This document shows positions 7,076 through 15,733 of a stretch of DNA of 24,513 nucleotides, piece by piece. The translations under genes were made by a program, and so were the position numbers. This stretch comes from Methanobacterium sp. UBA294. GTDB lineage: Archaea > Methanobacteriota > Methanobacteria > Methanobacteriales > Methanobacteriaceae. Below the pieces are notes generated by a model that was given only the letters and a program-made list of their open reading frames with translations, was not told where the DNA came from and ran no database searches. The stretch is from the NCBI GenBank assembly GCA_002494495.1, contig DACB01000007.1, forward strand, positions 262,078 to 286,590, written 5' to 3'. Every line of letters starts with the position of its first letter. Position 1 is the stretch's first letter.

Positions 7076-8395
7076 ATGAAGATTCTTGTGGTAGGAACTG
7101 GAGCGCGAGAGCATGCCATATGCCAGGCAGCAATAAAGGATGAAGAAACTAAAATTTATTCTATTATGAGCAATCAAAATCCAGGAATAGCTAAAATATC
7201 AGATTTTAAGATTGCCAGCGAAAATGATATACCCCGGGTAACCAAATTCGCCGTGGAAAATAAGGTTGATATGGCTATAATAGGTCCAGAAGCCCCCCTG
7301 GAGAAAGGCATCGTTAATTCATTACTAGAAGCTGGAGTGGACTGTGTAGGTCCAACAATGGAAGCTGCAAAAATAGAAACAGATAAAGCATTCATGCGTA
7401 ATTTATTCCGGGATTATAAGATACGAGGGGAGTTAATATACAGGGTATTTGATGATGCCCAGGAAGCAGGAGATTTCATAGATGATTTCAGCAAGGACGT
7501 GGTTGTAAAGCCCATAGGACTAACCGGTGGTAAAGGAGTTAAAATAGTAGGAGAACAATTAAAAGACAACGAAGAAGCCAAGTCCTATGTAAAAGAAATC
7601 ATCGACACTAAAATGAGTGGCTATGCGGGTGTTGTGATAGAGGAAAGAGCTGTTGGTGAGGAATTCACAGTCCAGGCCTTCGTGGATGGTAAAAATATAG
7701 CACCCATGCCTGTGGTTCAGGACCATCCCTATGCATTCGAAGGTGATCAAGGCCCCATAACAGGTGGAATGGGTTCATACTCTGATACAGATGGTTTACT
7801 ACCATTCCTGGATGAAAAATACCGTGATGAATCAGTTGGGATAATTGAGAAAACAGTTGAAGCCATAAATAAAGAGGTTGGTCCATATAAAGGATTCCTC
7901 TATGGACAATTCATGTTAACTAATGAAGGGCCTAAATTAATCGAATACAATGCACGCTTCGGAGATCCAGAAGCCATGAATGTTTTACCACTTCTTCAGA
8001 CAAACTTCATAGACATATGTAAAAGTATAGTAGATGGGAATCTAAAAGGTGTTGAATTTGATACTCTTGCAACTGTTTGTAAATACATCGTACCACAGGG
8101 ATATCCGGGTAAAGCAATACCCAACCAGGTAATAAATGTAGATGAAGAGAAAATTAACGAAAATAACACTCTCGTGTATTATGCTGCCGTAAACCAGAAA
8201 GATAACAAGATATACACCTCTTCATCCCGTGCATTGGCCCTGGTATCTGTAGGTGATACCATATCTGAGGCAGAGCAAATCTGTGAAACTTCTACTCAGT
8301 TTGTTGATGGAGATGTCTATCATCGACGCGATGTGGGAACTTCGGAACTTATTGAAAAAAGAGTTAAACATATGAATGAGTTACTGGGGAAATAA
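7076..8395 (+). CDS. purD: Phosphoribosylamine-glycine ligase (GAR synthetase)
   Basis: A 439-residue ATP-grasp enzyme for the second step of purine synthesis (phosphoribosylamine + glycine + ATP to GAR). The N-terminal motif VVGTGAREHAI matches the family. KPIGLTGGKGVKIVG is the ATP-grasp nucleotide loop, and GFLYGQFMLT with EYNARFGDPEAM holds the Mg-binding residues. A longer frame opens at 7019, but ATG 7076 lies behind AAGGAGGGAACATTA and gives the family start MKILVVG. argF follows after 30 nt with its own ribosome-binding site, so the two are probably cotranscribed. Confidence 0.97.
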   Translation: MKILVVGTGAREHAICQAAIKDEETKIYSIMSNQNPGIAKISDFKIASENDIPRVTKFAVENKVDMAIIGPEAPLEKGIVNSLLEAGVDCVGPTMEAAKIETDKAFMRNLFRDYKIRGELIYRVFDDAQEAGDFIDDFSKDVVVKPIGLTGGKGVKIVGEQLKDNEEAKSYVKEIIDTKMSGYAGVVIEERAVGEEFTVQAFVDGKNIAPMPVVQDHPYAFEGDQGPITGGMGSYSDTDGLLPFLDEKYRDESVGIIEKTVEAINKEVGPYKGFLYGQFMLTNEGPKLIEYNARFGDPEAMNVLPLLQTNFIDICKSIVDGNLKGVEFDTLATVCKYIVPQGYPGKAIPNQVINVDEEKINENNTLVYYAAVNQKDNKIYTSSSRALALVSVGDTISEAEQICETSTQFVDGDVYHRRDVGTSELIEKRVKHMNELLGK

Positions 8396-8425
8396 GCAAT
8401 TCCCAATTTAGGAGATAAGAATAAA

Positions 8426-9337
8426 ATGAAACATCTATTATCAGTCACAGATACTCAGGATATCATTTTTGACATAATGGACCTGGCATCTAAACTGAAA
8501 AAAGATCCATGGGGTTATAAAACATTAAAAAATAAAACACTGGCCATGATTTTTGAAAAATCATCCACCAGGACCAGAATATCTTTTGAAGTCGCTATGC
8601 TGCAGTTAAATGGTCATGCACTAAATTTACCTAAATCAGAACTCCAGTTGGGACGTGGAGAACCCATAGAAGATACAGCGAAGGTAATATCCCGCTATGT
8701 TGATGGTGTGATGATTCGGGCAAATAAACATTCAGATGTAATTAACTTTGCTGAAAACTCGAACAAACCAGTTATAAATGGTTTAACAAATCTAGAACAT
8801 CCATGTCAGGCATTAACAGATATATTTACCATATTCCAATATAAAAAGACTTATAAAGTACATTTAGCATATTTTGGCGATGGAAATAATGTATGTAACT
8901 CTTTGTTACTTGCCGCCTCTCTGGTTGGTATGGATATGACGGTAATAAGCCCGGTAGGCTACGAACCAGATACAGGAATAGTAGATCAGGCCAAAGAGTA
9001 CGCACTAAAATCAGGTTCTAAGATAAAAATTACCAATGACATATCAAAAGTACATGGTGTTGATGTGGTTTACACTGATGTCTGGGTCAGTATGGGTGAT
9101 GAAACAGAAGCTAACCAGCGTTTGCAGATGTTAAGAGAATATCAAGTTAACACCAGTATTTTAAATCTTGCCAATTCCCGGGCCATTGTTATGCACTGCT
9201 TACCCGCAAAAAGGGGCCAGGAAATCACTGATGAGGTGATGTGTAGCCATCAGTCTGTTATATGGGACCAGGCAGAAAACAGGTTACATGTGCAGAAGGC
9301 CATATTAAGCCTTCTACTTGGAAAAGACCAGGGATAA
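8426..9337 (+). CDS. argF: Ornithine carbamoyltransferase
   Basis: A 303-residue enzyme making citrulline from ornithine and carbamoyl phosphate in arginine synthesis. The carbamoyl-phosphate loop is SSTRTR (residues 46-51) with RISFE after it. HPCQALTDI is the second phosphate-contacting block, DVVYTDVWVSMG contacts ornithine, and HCLPAKRG near residue 255 carries the catalytic Cys. ATG 8426 follows TTAGGAGATAAGAATAAA. It is the last gene of the purD-argF unit and converges on argS, another arginine-related gene. Confidence 0.97.
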   Translation: MKHLLSVTDTQDIIFDIMDLASKLKKDPWGYKTLKNKTLAMIFEKSSTRTRISFEVAMLQLNGHALNLPKSELQLGRGEPIEDTAKVISRYVDGVMIRANKHSDVINFAENSNKPVINGLTNLEHPCQALTDIFTIFQYKKTYKVHLAYFGDGNNVCNSLLLAASLVGMDMTVISPVGYEPDTGIVDQAKEYALKSGSKIKITNDISKVHGVDVVYTDVWVSMGDETEANQRLQMLREYQVNTSILNLANSRAIVMHCLPAKRGQEITDEVMCSHQSVIWDQAENRLHVQKAILSLLLGKDQG

Positions 9338-9376
9338 ATTTTTAAATGAAAAAGGGGAAATAGAGAACTCTAATTT

Positions 9377-9413
9377 TTTTCTACAGTAGACAAATTATTT
9401 CTACTGTAGAAAA
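9377..9413. repeat. 14-bp inverted repeat built from two TCTACWGTAGA palindromes
   Basis: TCTACAGTAGA (9380-9390) and its exact reverse complement TCTACTGTAGA (9400-9410). With three flanking T:A pairs each side, they form a perfect 14-bp stem (9377-9390 with 9400-9413) around the 9-nt loop CAAATTATT. It fills the argF-argS convergent gap and ends three bases past the argS stop codon. It could act as a bidirectional terminator or 3'-end structure, although no long T-run follows on either strand. It is the same 11-mer as at 1996-2048. Confidence 0.75.
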
Positions 9414-9415
9414 TT

Positions 9416-11257
9416 TTACATAGATTCTGGAGCTTGGATACCCAGTAATTCAAGACTGTTTCTCAGGGTTATCCGAGATTTATCAACTAATTCAAGTCTA
9501 AAATTTTCTTTTTCAGATCCTATCACTGGTATGGATTTATAGAACTTGTTAAAGGCGCTTGCCATGTCCAGGCAGTACTGTGAGATATGGTGAACTTTTC
9601 TATTACGGGCAGATTCTTCAACTACCAATGTGAACTTGGATATTACCTTGACTAGTTCCATCTCTGGACTTTCCAATTCATAATCATTTAAAACATCCTT
9701 AAAATCAACAGTAGATGAATCAAAGTTGGATTTTTTTAGTATTTTACAGGCTCGGGCATGTGCATACTGTACAGATGCGCAACCCCTTTCAAAGCTCAGA
9801 GCTTCATCCCATTTGAATACGATGTGTTTTTCAGGGGATAATCGTGCGATATAAAATCTTACAGCCCCTACACCGATTTTTTCAGCTATTTTCCTGGCCT
9901 CTTTATCGTCTAAGTCGTCTCTCCTCTTTTTGATTTCTTCCATGGCCCTTTCCACGGATTCTTCCAGAAGGTCATCCACGCTTATAAATACTCCTCTCCG
10001 GGTGGACATGGAACCCTCGGGGAGGGTTATAAACTCATAAAAAATTACTTCAGGGATTTTACCATCTAAAAATCCCATAACTATTCCGATCTGTTGGATG
10101 GCCAGTTTATGATCCGATCCCAGTATATCAATTACCACATCACCATTATTGGACTTTTCTAGATGGTAAGCTATATCACGGGTTGAATATAGGGACGTTC
10201 CATCTGATCGCATTAAAATCAGTTCTTTTTCAACACCATAATCCTCTAAACTCAAATAAAGAACCTCATTTTCCTGAGTGTGGCCGTTATTTTTAAGTTT
10301 GTAGATTATATCATCCACAGAGCCATTCCTAACAAATTTACTCTCCCAGACGAACCGGTCATGATTTACATGCATCCTCTTTAAAGTGGTATCCATTCCT
10401 TCTAAACAAGCATTAATTGCTTCTTTAAAGAAAAAACCAAGGAGTGCATCATTACCATTCTCATAAACCCTTAATAATTCATCAACACCAGTTTTAAATT
10501 CAGGATTGTTTTTAAGTTCCTGGTTCACTCGGAAATAGAGCTTACCAATCTTATGGTCCCGTAATTGGGTGTCAATAAAAATCTGAAGGTATAAAATGTT
10601 TTTCAACCCATTTATATACGTCTCTTCAAGTTCATTAAATTCAGAATGCTCTTTTACGATGCCCTCGATATGCACGAATGGATCAACATCACTAGGTATT
10701 TGACCAACCTCTTTACTGGGGTTGAATTTCAAGTTTAATAACCCCCAGACAACCATGGCTATCTGTCGACCCATATCATTTACATAATATTGTGTCTCTA
10801 CATTATATCCTGCTTTACTTAATATACGGCTTAATGAATCGCCTAAAATTGCATTCCGGATATGTCCAATATGTAATGGTCCGTTGGGATTTGCTGATGT
10901 ATGTTCCAGTATAATTTTTTTATCCACAGATTCTAATTTACCGTATTCTTCATGTACTGTTTCTAAAACGGATTTTGAATAATTATGATAGTCAATAAAG
11001 AAGTTAAGGTAGGGTCCGACTGGTGTGATCTGTTTGAAGACGGCGGGTTTTTCCATAACATTCAATATTTCCCTGCTTATCTCCACTGGTGATCTCTTCA
11101 ACTTACTCGCCAGTTCAAAAGCTACAGAAGTAGACACGTCTCCCATATCAGGACGTGGAGGTTCTTCAATAGGTATTTTTCCTGGCTGATCCCAGCCTAA
11201 TTTATCAACTGCTTCTTTTACAGAGTTTTTTACTTCTGCATGTAATCTTCTAAACAT
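9416..11257 (-). CDS. argS: Arginyl-tRNA synthetase
   Basis: A 613-residue class I synthetase that charges tRNA-Arg. The N-terminal additional domain (residues 1-100) recognises the tRNA elbow. The HIGH signature is HIGH at residues 129-132 in ANPNGPLHIGHIRNAI. The KMSKS counterpart is the MSTRRG variant in EGSMSTRRGVFIS, common in ArgRS. The C-terminal DALR anticodon-binding domain (CASVQYAHARACKILKK to the end) is present. ATG 11257 is preceded by ATAAGGAGAATTTTA. Length is slightly above typical because of an insertion around residues 215-260 (KNILYLQIFIDTQLRDHKIG). Confidence 0.97.
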   Translation of the reverse strand: MFRRLHAEVKNSVKEAVDKLGWDQPGKIPIEEPPRPDMGDVSTSVAFELASKLKRSPVEISREILNVMEKPAVFKQITPVGPYLNFFIDYHNYSKSVLETVHEEYGKLESVDKKIILEHTSANPNGPLHIGHIRNAILGDSLSRILSKAGYNVETQYYVNDMGRQIAMVVWGLLNLKFNPSKEVGQIPSDVDPFVHIEGIVKEHSEFNELEETYINGLKNILYLQIFIDTQLRDHKIGKLYFRVNQELKNNPEFKTGVDELLRVYENGNDALLGFFFKEAINACLEGMDTTLKRMHVNHDRFVWESKFVRNGSVDDIIYKLKNNGHTQENEVLYLSLEDYGVEKELILMRSDGTSLYSTRDIAYHLEKSNNGDVVIDILGSDHKLAIQQIGIVMGFLDGKIPEVIFYEFITLPEGSMSTRRGVFISVDDLLEESVERAMEEIKKRRDDLDDKEARKIAEKIGVGAVRFYIARLSPEKHIVFKWDEALSFERGCASVQYAHARACKILKKSNFDSSTVDFKDVLNDYELESPEMELVKVISKFTLVVEESARNRKVHHISQYCLDMASAFNKFYKSIPVIGSEKENFRLELVDKSRITLRNSLELLGIQAPESM

Positions 11258-11345
11258 TAAAATTCTCCTTATAAAAACATTAAATTCCTTATAAAAAAAC
11301 TATTACGAAGGTATCAACTTATTTTTAAAGTTTAAAATGATAAAT

Positions 11346-11783
11346 CTATAATCCCCTTATCCAAAGGGTAATTTGACCTATCCAGGGAATTATAAATAGT
11401 GATTCACCAGGATTTGGTCCGAAGGAGATAACCTGGGCCTGGATCTGTTCCGGATATACAGGGACCTGGTCCGGTTCCGGATTATTATCACCTTTAATTA
11501 CATAATATAATCTGCCATTTGGGTCGGTTCCTTTAGATATAATACGATGTATAACTGGATCAGGGAACCAAGTAGCATCATAGATTACTACATCTCCAAC
11601 ATTCAAATCTGAGCTATTTAATTCAGATAAGCCAAGAAAATTGGTTTTTTGAATTACTACAACATCTCCCCTGGCAAAGGTAGGTTCCATACTTCCTGAA
11701 ACCACCACGTTTAAATGTTGAGCCAGGAGTATTCCAATTAAAATGATGGCTATGTAACTTAATATTTCCTTGGTATCCGTCAT
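11346..11783 (-). CDS. Type I signal peptidase (archaeal/eukaryotic S26B type)
   Basis: A 145-residue membrane protease that removes Sec signal peptides. One N-terminal membrane segment (about residues 7-25) precedes the catalytic serine S31 in SGSMEPT. H79 in PVIHRI and D99 in IKGDNN complete the Ser/His/Asp set used by archaeal and ER signal peptidases, in place of the bacterial Ser/Lys pair. The C terminus ends with a short hydrophobic stretch (FIIPWIGQITLWI). ATG 11783 has GGTGAATTT before it and lies 9 nt after the ilvD stop, so it is cotranscribed with ilvD. That pairing has no obvious functional link. Confidence 0.93.
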   Translation of the reverse strand: MTDTKEILSYIAIILIGILLAQHLNVVVSGSMEPTFARGDVVVIQKTNFLGLSELNSSDLNVGDVVIYDATWFPDPVIHRIISKGTDPNGRLYYVIKGDNNPEPDQVPVYPEQIQAQVISFGPNPGESLFIIPWIGQITLWIRGL

Positions 11784-11792
11784 AAATTCACC

Positions 11793-13448
11793 TTATCTTA
11801 GAATTGCTCCTTTATCTGCCGATGTTACAAGCTTTCTGTATCTAGATAACCATCCTTTGATATTTCTTTCTGGGATAACTGCATTTTTTATTCTTTCTTC
11901 TATTTCAACTGGTGAAACTTCAAAATCTAATCTTCTCTTGTGAATATCAATTTTTATGATATCACCATTTTTAACAGTAGCAATAGGGCCGTTTGCTGCT
12001 GCTTCAGGTGACACATGACCTATACATGGACCACGGGTACCACCTGAAAATCGACCGTCGGTAATAAGGGCAACGGATTTAATTCCCATTCCAGATATTG
12101 CTGCGGTAGGGTTTAACATCTCTCTCATACCAGGACCTCCTTTAGGTCCCTCATATCTTATTACTACTACATCCCCTTCCTGTATAATGCCCTGATTTAT
12201 GGCTTTAACACATTCTTCTTCACTCTCGAATACTTGGGCAGGTCCTTCATGGATCAACATTTCAGAATCAATAGCACCTTGCTTTACAACTGCACCATCA
12301 GGTGCAAGAGTGCCCTTTAAAATGGCTAACCCTCCTTCCCTATGCACTGGATTATCAAGTGGTCTGATTACTGTACTGTCTAATACCCTTGCACTTTTTA
12401 TGTTATCTTTAAGACTTTGTGCAGTGCATGTTACGGCATCGTCATGTAATTCATTTTCCAAGACCTTTAAAACTGCAGGAATGCCACCTGCCTGATCAAG
12501 GTCCAGCATACTATGCTTTCCAGCAGGACTGATGGAGGCTATATGTGGTATCTTAATACTATAATCCTGGAAGAGGTCGAGATTTACCTTAACTCCTTTA
12601 TCTTCCAGTTCATAAGCTATTGCAGGTAAGTGTAAAGTGGTGTTGGTGGATCCTCCCAGTGCCAAATCCACAATGACTGCGTTTTTAAAGGCTTTCTGGG
12701 ACATAATTTTGGAGGGTGTGATATTTCTCTCCAGGAGTTCAATTATCTGCCTACCTGATGAGTGGGCTATCTGCCTTTTTTCAGCTGAAACTGCATGGCT
12801 GGTGGCACAACCAGGTAAGCTCATCCCCATTGCTTCTGTAAGACATGCCATAGTATTTGCAGTAAATAAACCGGCGCATGAACCTGCCCCCGGGCAGGCA
12901 CATTTTTCCAGTTCCAGTAATTCATCTTCTGTCATTTTCCCAGCTTTAACTGCACCTACAGCTTCATATACGTTAATGAGATCCACTGTTTCACCATTAT
13001 ATTTTCCAGGTAACATAGGGCCTCCAGTAACAACAATGGATGGTATGTCCAGCCTTGCAGCAGCCATGAGCATTCCAGGAACTATTTTATCACAAGTAGG
13101 GATTAAAACCAGGGCATCAAGTTGATGGGCCTGGGCCATGCTTTCAACGGTATCTGCAACTATCTCTCGAGATGCCAGAGAGTAACGCATACCTTCATGG
13201 TTCATGGCAATGCCATCGCAAATGGCCATGGTACTAAATTCAAATGGTACTCCTCCAGCCTGACTTATCCCTAATTTAACAGCTTCCGCCAATTCATTAA
13301 GGTGAATATGTCCTGGAACTATATTAGTGAAGCTGTTTGCTACTCCTATGAAGGGTTTTTCCATATCTTCTTCAGTTACACCGCAGGCGCGAAGCAAAGA
13401 TCTATGCGGTGCTCTTTGCATGCCTTTTTTTATGATATCACTTCTCAC
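11793..13448 (-). CDS. ilvD: Dihydroxy-acid dehydratase
   Basis: A 551-residue Fe-S dehydratase of the IlvD/Edd family. It converts dihydroxy acids to the 2-oxo acids of Val/Leu and Ile synthesis. Fe-S cysteines are visible in MAICDG, IPTCDK and GAGSCAG. The C-terminal GRFSGGTRGPCIGHVSPEAA signature is intact. The first possible start is GTG 13457, but it overlaps the ribosome-binding site. GTG 13448, five bases after AGGTGA, gives the familiar MRSDIIKKGMQRAPHRSLLRA start. This gene is separate from ilvBNC but on the same strand, and shares a TTAAGAATT motif upstream with that operon. Confidence 0.97.
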   Translation of the reverse strand: MRSDIIKKGMQRAPHRSLLRACGVTEEDMEKPFIGVANSFTNIVPGHIHLNELAEAVKLGISQAGGVPFEFSTMAICDGIAMNHEGMRYSLASREIVADTVESMAQAHQLDALVLIPTCDKIVPGMLMAAARLDIPSIVVTGGPMLPGKYNGETVDLINVYEAVGAVKAGKMTEDELLELEKCACPGAGSCAGLFTANTMACLTEAMGMSLPGCATSHAVSAEKRQIAHSSGRQIIELLERNITPSKIMSQKAFKNAVIVDLALGGSTNTTLHLPAIAYELEDKGVKVNLDLFQDYSIKIPHIASISPAGKHSMLDLDQAGGIPAVLKVLENELHDDAVTCTAQSLKDNIKSARVLDSTVIRPLDNPVHREGGLAILKGTLAPDGAVVKQGAIDSEMLIHEGPAQVFESEEECVKAINQGIIQEGDVVVIRYEGPKGGPGMREMLNPTAAISGMGIKSVALITDGRFSGGTRGPCIGHVSPEAAANGPIATVKNGDIIKIDIHKRRLDFEVSPVEIEERIKNAVIPERNIKGWLSRYRKLVTSADKGAILR

Positions 13449-13734
13449 TTTATTCACCTGAATAGATTGTATTACAAAATGATTTTATCGTAATTATAAA
13501 CTGATTTTTAAATAATGCTACCAATATTTAAGTACTTTAAAGTTAGGGGGGTTAAAAATTTACTTAAAAATATAATGTTAAGAATTTTTTTATAAAGTTA
13601 AGAATTTTTTTACTCCTTTATTAATATCCTTTGCATAATTTAAATACATCATAATTGATAAAACGAGATGTAACATTGGAATTTAAAATTATATACTAAA
13701 TTTAACAAGATTCATGATACAAATCGGTGATAAA
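13449..13734. promoter_or_regulatory. Divergent ilvD/thrS promoter region
   Basis: 286 bp without a gene. For thrS, TTATATAC at 13689-13696 is a good TATA box. It predicts a start near 13718 and a leader under 20 nt carrying GGTGAT. For ilvD, candidate TATA elements on the minus strand are TTAAATAT near 13524-13531 or TTATAATTA near 13490-13498; the choice is unclear. A G-run (13545-13550) and a duplicated GTTAAGAATTTTTTTA (13577-13612) lie between the two promoters. Confidence 0.5.
13577..13612. repeat. Direct repeat GTTAAGAATTTTTTTA, two copies at 20-bp spacing
   Basis: Identical 16-mers at 13577-13592 and 13597-13612 with a 20-bp period, about two helical turns, so both present the same DNA face. 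The core TTAAGAATT is the reverse complement of the AATTCTTAA seen before ilvB. Position relative to ilvD (about 130-165 bp upstream of its start codon) fits an activator or a distal operator. It also lies about 75-110 bp before the thrS TATA box. Confidence 0.6.
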
Positions 13735-15561
13735 ATGAGGATTCTACTGATTCATTCTAATTATATAAACTATAAAACCAAGTCAAAAACTAAAATTGCA
13801 GAAGAAATTGAAGAAAAACAAAAATCAATGCGTTTTGAAAATTCATTAGTGGTTTTCACTGCAGTAGAAAAAAAAGATGAGGAAAACCCGAAATTAGTGG
13901 TGGAAAATGCTGTGAAGGAAATAAAGGATGTATTTTTTAAATTGAAGGCAGATAACATAGTAATCTATCCTTATGCACATTTAAGTTCATCATTAAGCTC
14001 GCCAGATGCTGCAAAGACTATTTTAAAAGAAATGAAAAAGGCATTAGCCAGAGATGGATTCAAAGTGGAACGAGTTCCCTTTGGCTGGTATAAATCCTTT
14101 GATATATCATGTAAAGGACACCCGCTATCTGAACTATCCAGGAACATAGTGGTTGAAAAATCATCTGAGGAGAAAGAAGAAGAAGAACCCTCCAAATTCT
14201 ATATTTTACATGATGGCGAATTATACAACCCGGCTGAGTACACTTACCAGAGCAGTGATATGGAGAAACTAGTTGCCAGTGAACTAGGTAAGATGGAATC
14301 AACTGGTGAAGAGCCACCCCATGTTAAAATCATGAAGGAAAAGGATCTGGCTGACTACGAGCCCTCAGCTGACGTGGGTCACCTGCGATGGTACCCTAAA
14401 GGAAGGCTCATCAGGGATCTACTGGCCGATTATGTTTACAACCTGGTCACTGATAGGGGGGCCATGCCAGTTGAAACGCCGATAATGTATGATCTCGGTG
14501 ATGAAGCCATTAAAGGTCATGCAGAGAAGTTTGGAGAAAGGCAGTATCGAATGGAAACTAAAAATAAGAACCTCATGCTAAGATATGCATGTTGCTTCGG
14601 GGCCTTTCGAATATTATCTGATACATTTTTAACATGGAAAAACCTTCCATTAGCAATTTATGAGTTATCAACATACAGCTTCCGTTTAGAAAAGAGGGGA
14701 GAAGTGGTTGGACTTAAAAGACTCAGGGGTTTTACCATGCCCGATATGCACACCATATGCACTGATTTGAAACAGTCAATGGAGGAATTCGACAGCCAGA
14801 TATCCATGTGCGCCCAAACTGGTGAAGACCTTCAGATTAACTATGAAGCAATAATGAGGGTTACTGATGATTTCCTTAAAGATAACAGACAATGGGTAAT
14901 GAATTCAGCTAAGAAGGTAGGAAAACCCATCCTTTTAGAGATTTTACCGCGAAGAAAACACTACTGGATCTGTAAAATGGATTTTGCAGCAATAGACTAC
15001 TTAGGCAGACCAATAGAGAATCCAACTATACAGATAGACGTAGAAAGCGGGGAAAGGTTCGATATCAAATACATAGGCCCGGATGAGGAAGAACAAACCC
15101 CTATTATCATCCACTGCAGCCCAACTGGAAGCATTGAAAGAGTCATCGGAGCTTTACTTGAAAACAGTGCCATACAGACAGAAGATAAACCACCTATGCT
15201 ACCGGTATGGCTTACACCTACCCAGGTTAGAATTTTACCTATAGCAGAAAGACATCTGGACTTTGCATTCAATTTAGCAAAGGAATTTAAGAAAAACGAT
15301 ATACGGATAGATGTTGACGACCGTCAGGAGACGGTGGGAAAGAAAATACGTAGTGCTGCTGGTGATTGGGTACCATATGTAATTGTTGTAGGTGACAATG
15401 AACTTGACAGTAAAGAATTTACAGTAAACATACGTGAAACTCAAGAAAAAGTTATTATGGATAAAAATGAGTTAATTGAACGTATAAAAGCTGAAACAAA
15501 TGGCATGCCATTTAGGAAACTACCTTTAAATATTAAATTATCCCGAAGAGTTCAATTTTAG
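13735..15561 (+). CDS. thrS: Threonyl-tRNA synthetase (archaeal type)
   Basis: A 608-residue class II synthetase charging tRNA-Thr. The first ~140 residues (MRILLIHSNYINYKTKSK onward) are the archaea-specific D-aminoacyl-tRNA-deacylase-like editing domain that removes mischarged serine, not the bacterial TGS/N2 domains. The catalytic core includes motif 2 (YELSTYSFRLEKRG ... KRLRGFTMPDMHT). The C-terminal anticodon-binding domain starts near WLTPTQVRILPI. ATG 13735 follows CGGTGATAAA; the in-frame ATG 13714 lacks a site and adds seven residues unlike the family. Confidence 0.97.
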   Translation: MRILLIHSNYINYKTKSKTKIAEEIEEKQKSMRFENSLVVFTAVEKKDEENPKLVVENAVKEIKDVFFKLKADNIVIYPYAHLSSSLSSPDAAKTILKEMKKALARDGFKVERVPFGWYKSFDISCKGHPLSELSRNIVVEKSSEEKEEEEPSKFYILHDGELYNPAEYTYQSSDMEKLVASELGKMESTGEEPPHVKIMKEKDLADYEPSADVGHLRWYPKGRLIRDLLADYVYNLVTDRGAMPVETPIMYDLGDEAIKGHAEKFGERQYRMETKNKNLMLRYACCFGAFRILSDTFLTWKNLPLAIYELSTYSFRLEKRGEVVGLKRLRGFTMPDMHTICTDLKQSMEEFDSQISMCAQTGEDLQINYEAIMRVTDDFLKDNRQWVMNSAKKVGKPILLEILPRRKHYWICKMDFAAIDYLGRPIENPTIQIDVESGERFDIKYIGPDEEEQTPIIIHCSPTGSIERVIGALLENSAIQTEDKPPMLPVWLTPTQVRILPIAERHLDFAFNLAKEFKKNDIRIDVDDRQETVGKKIRSAAGDWVPYVIVVGDNELDSKEFTVNIRETQEKVIMDKNELIERIKAETNGMPFRKLPLNIKLSRRVQF

Positions 15562-15672
15562 GGGTAATTTTTATATTCTTTTTAAATAATTTCTTTGAAA
15601 TCTTACTATTTTTGAATTAATCCTTGTTTCAATAACTTAAGCTTAAATAAGCTCCTTTTATAACGACAAATA

Positions 15673-15728
15673 TTTATATTATAACTTATAACTTATCATT
15701 TAGAACTTATTATTAATATTGGAGGTGA
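15673..15728 (+). promoter_or_regulatory. parA promoter overlapped by repeat array A
   Basis: TATA-like TTTATATT (15673-15680) is followed immediately by the repeat array (15679-15710). A perfect ribosome-binding site GGAGGTGA at 15721-15728 lies 5 nt before ATG 15734. A start about 25 nt after the TATA box would fall inside the array. Any protein bound to the repeats would then block initiation, the usual autoregulation of par operons. The positions are seen; the autoregulation is inferred. Confidence 0.5.
15679..15710. repeat. Repeat array A (TTATAACTTATAA type), upstream of parA
   Basis: TTATAACTTATAACTTAT (15679-15696) runs into TATCATTTAGAACTTAT (15694-15710). The latter matches 22781-22797 at 16 of 17 positions, over 7 kb away. 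The unit ATAACTT recurs at a 7-8 bp period. The repeats differ from other AT-rich gaps in the window in their C/G-marked ATAACTTAT unit. Confidence 0.75.
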
Positions 15729-15733
15729 ATTTT

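Noticed and set aside
12637..13125. Plus-strand open frame of 162 codons
   Set aside because: It is a shadow of ilvD on the opposite strand, with no start signals.
15562..15672. Extra small gene between thrS and parA
   Set aside because: There are only short stop-rich frames; the stretch is T-rich and better explained as the thrS 3' end and parA promoter.
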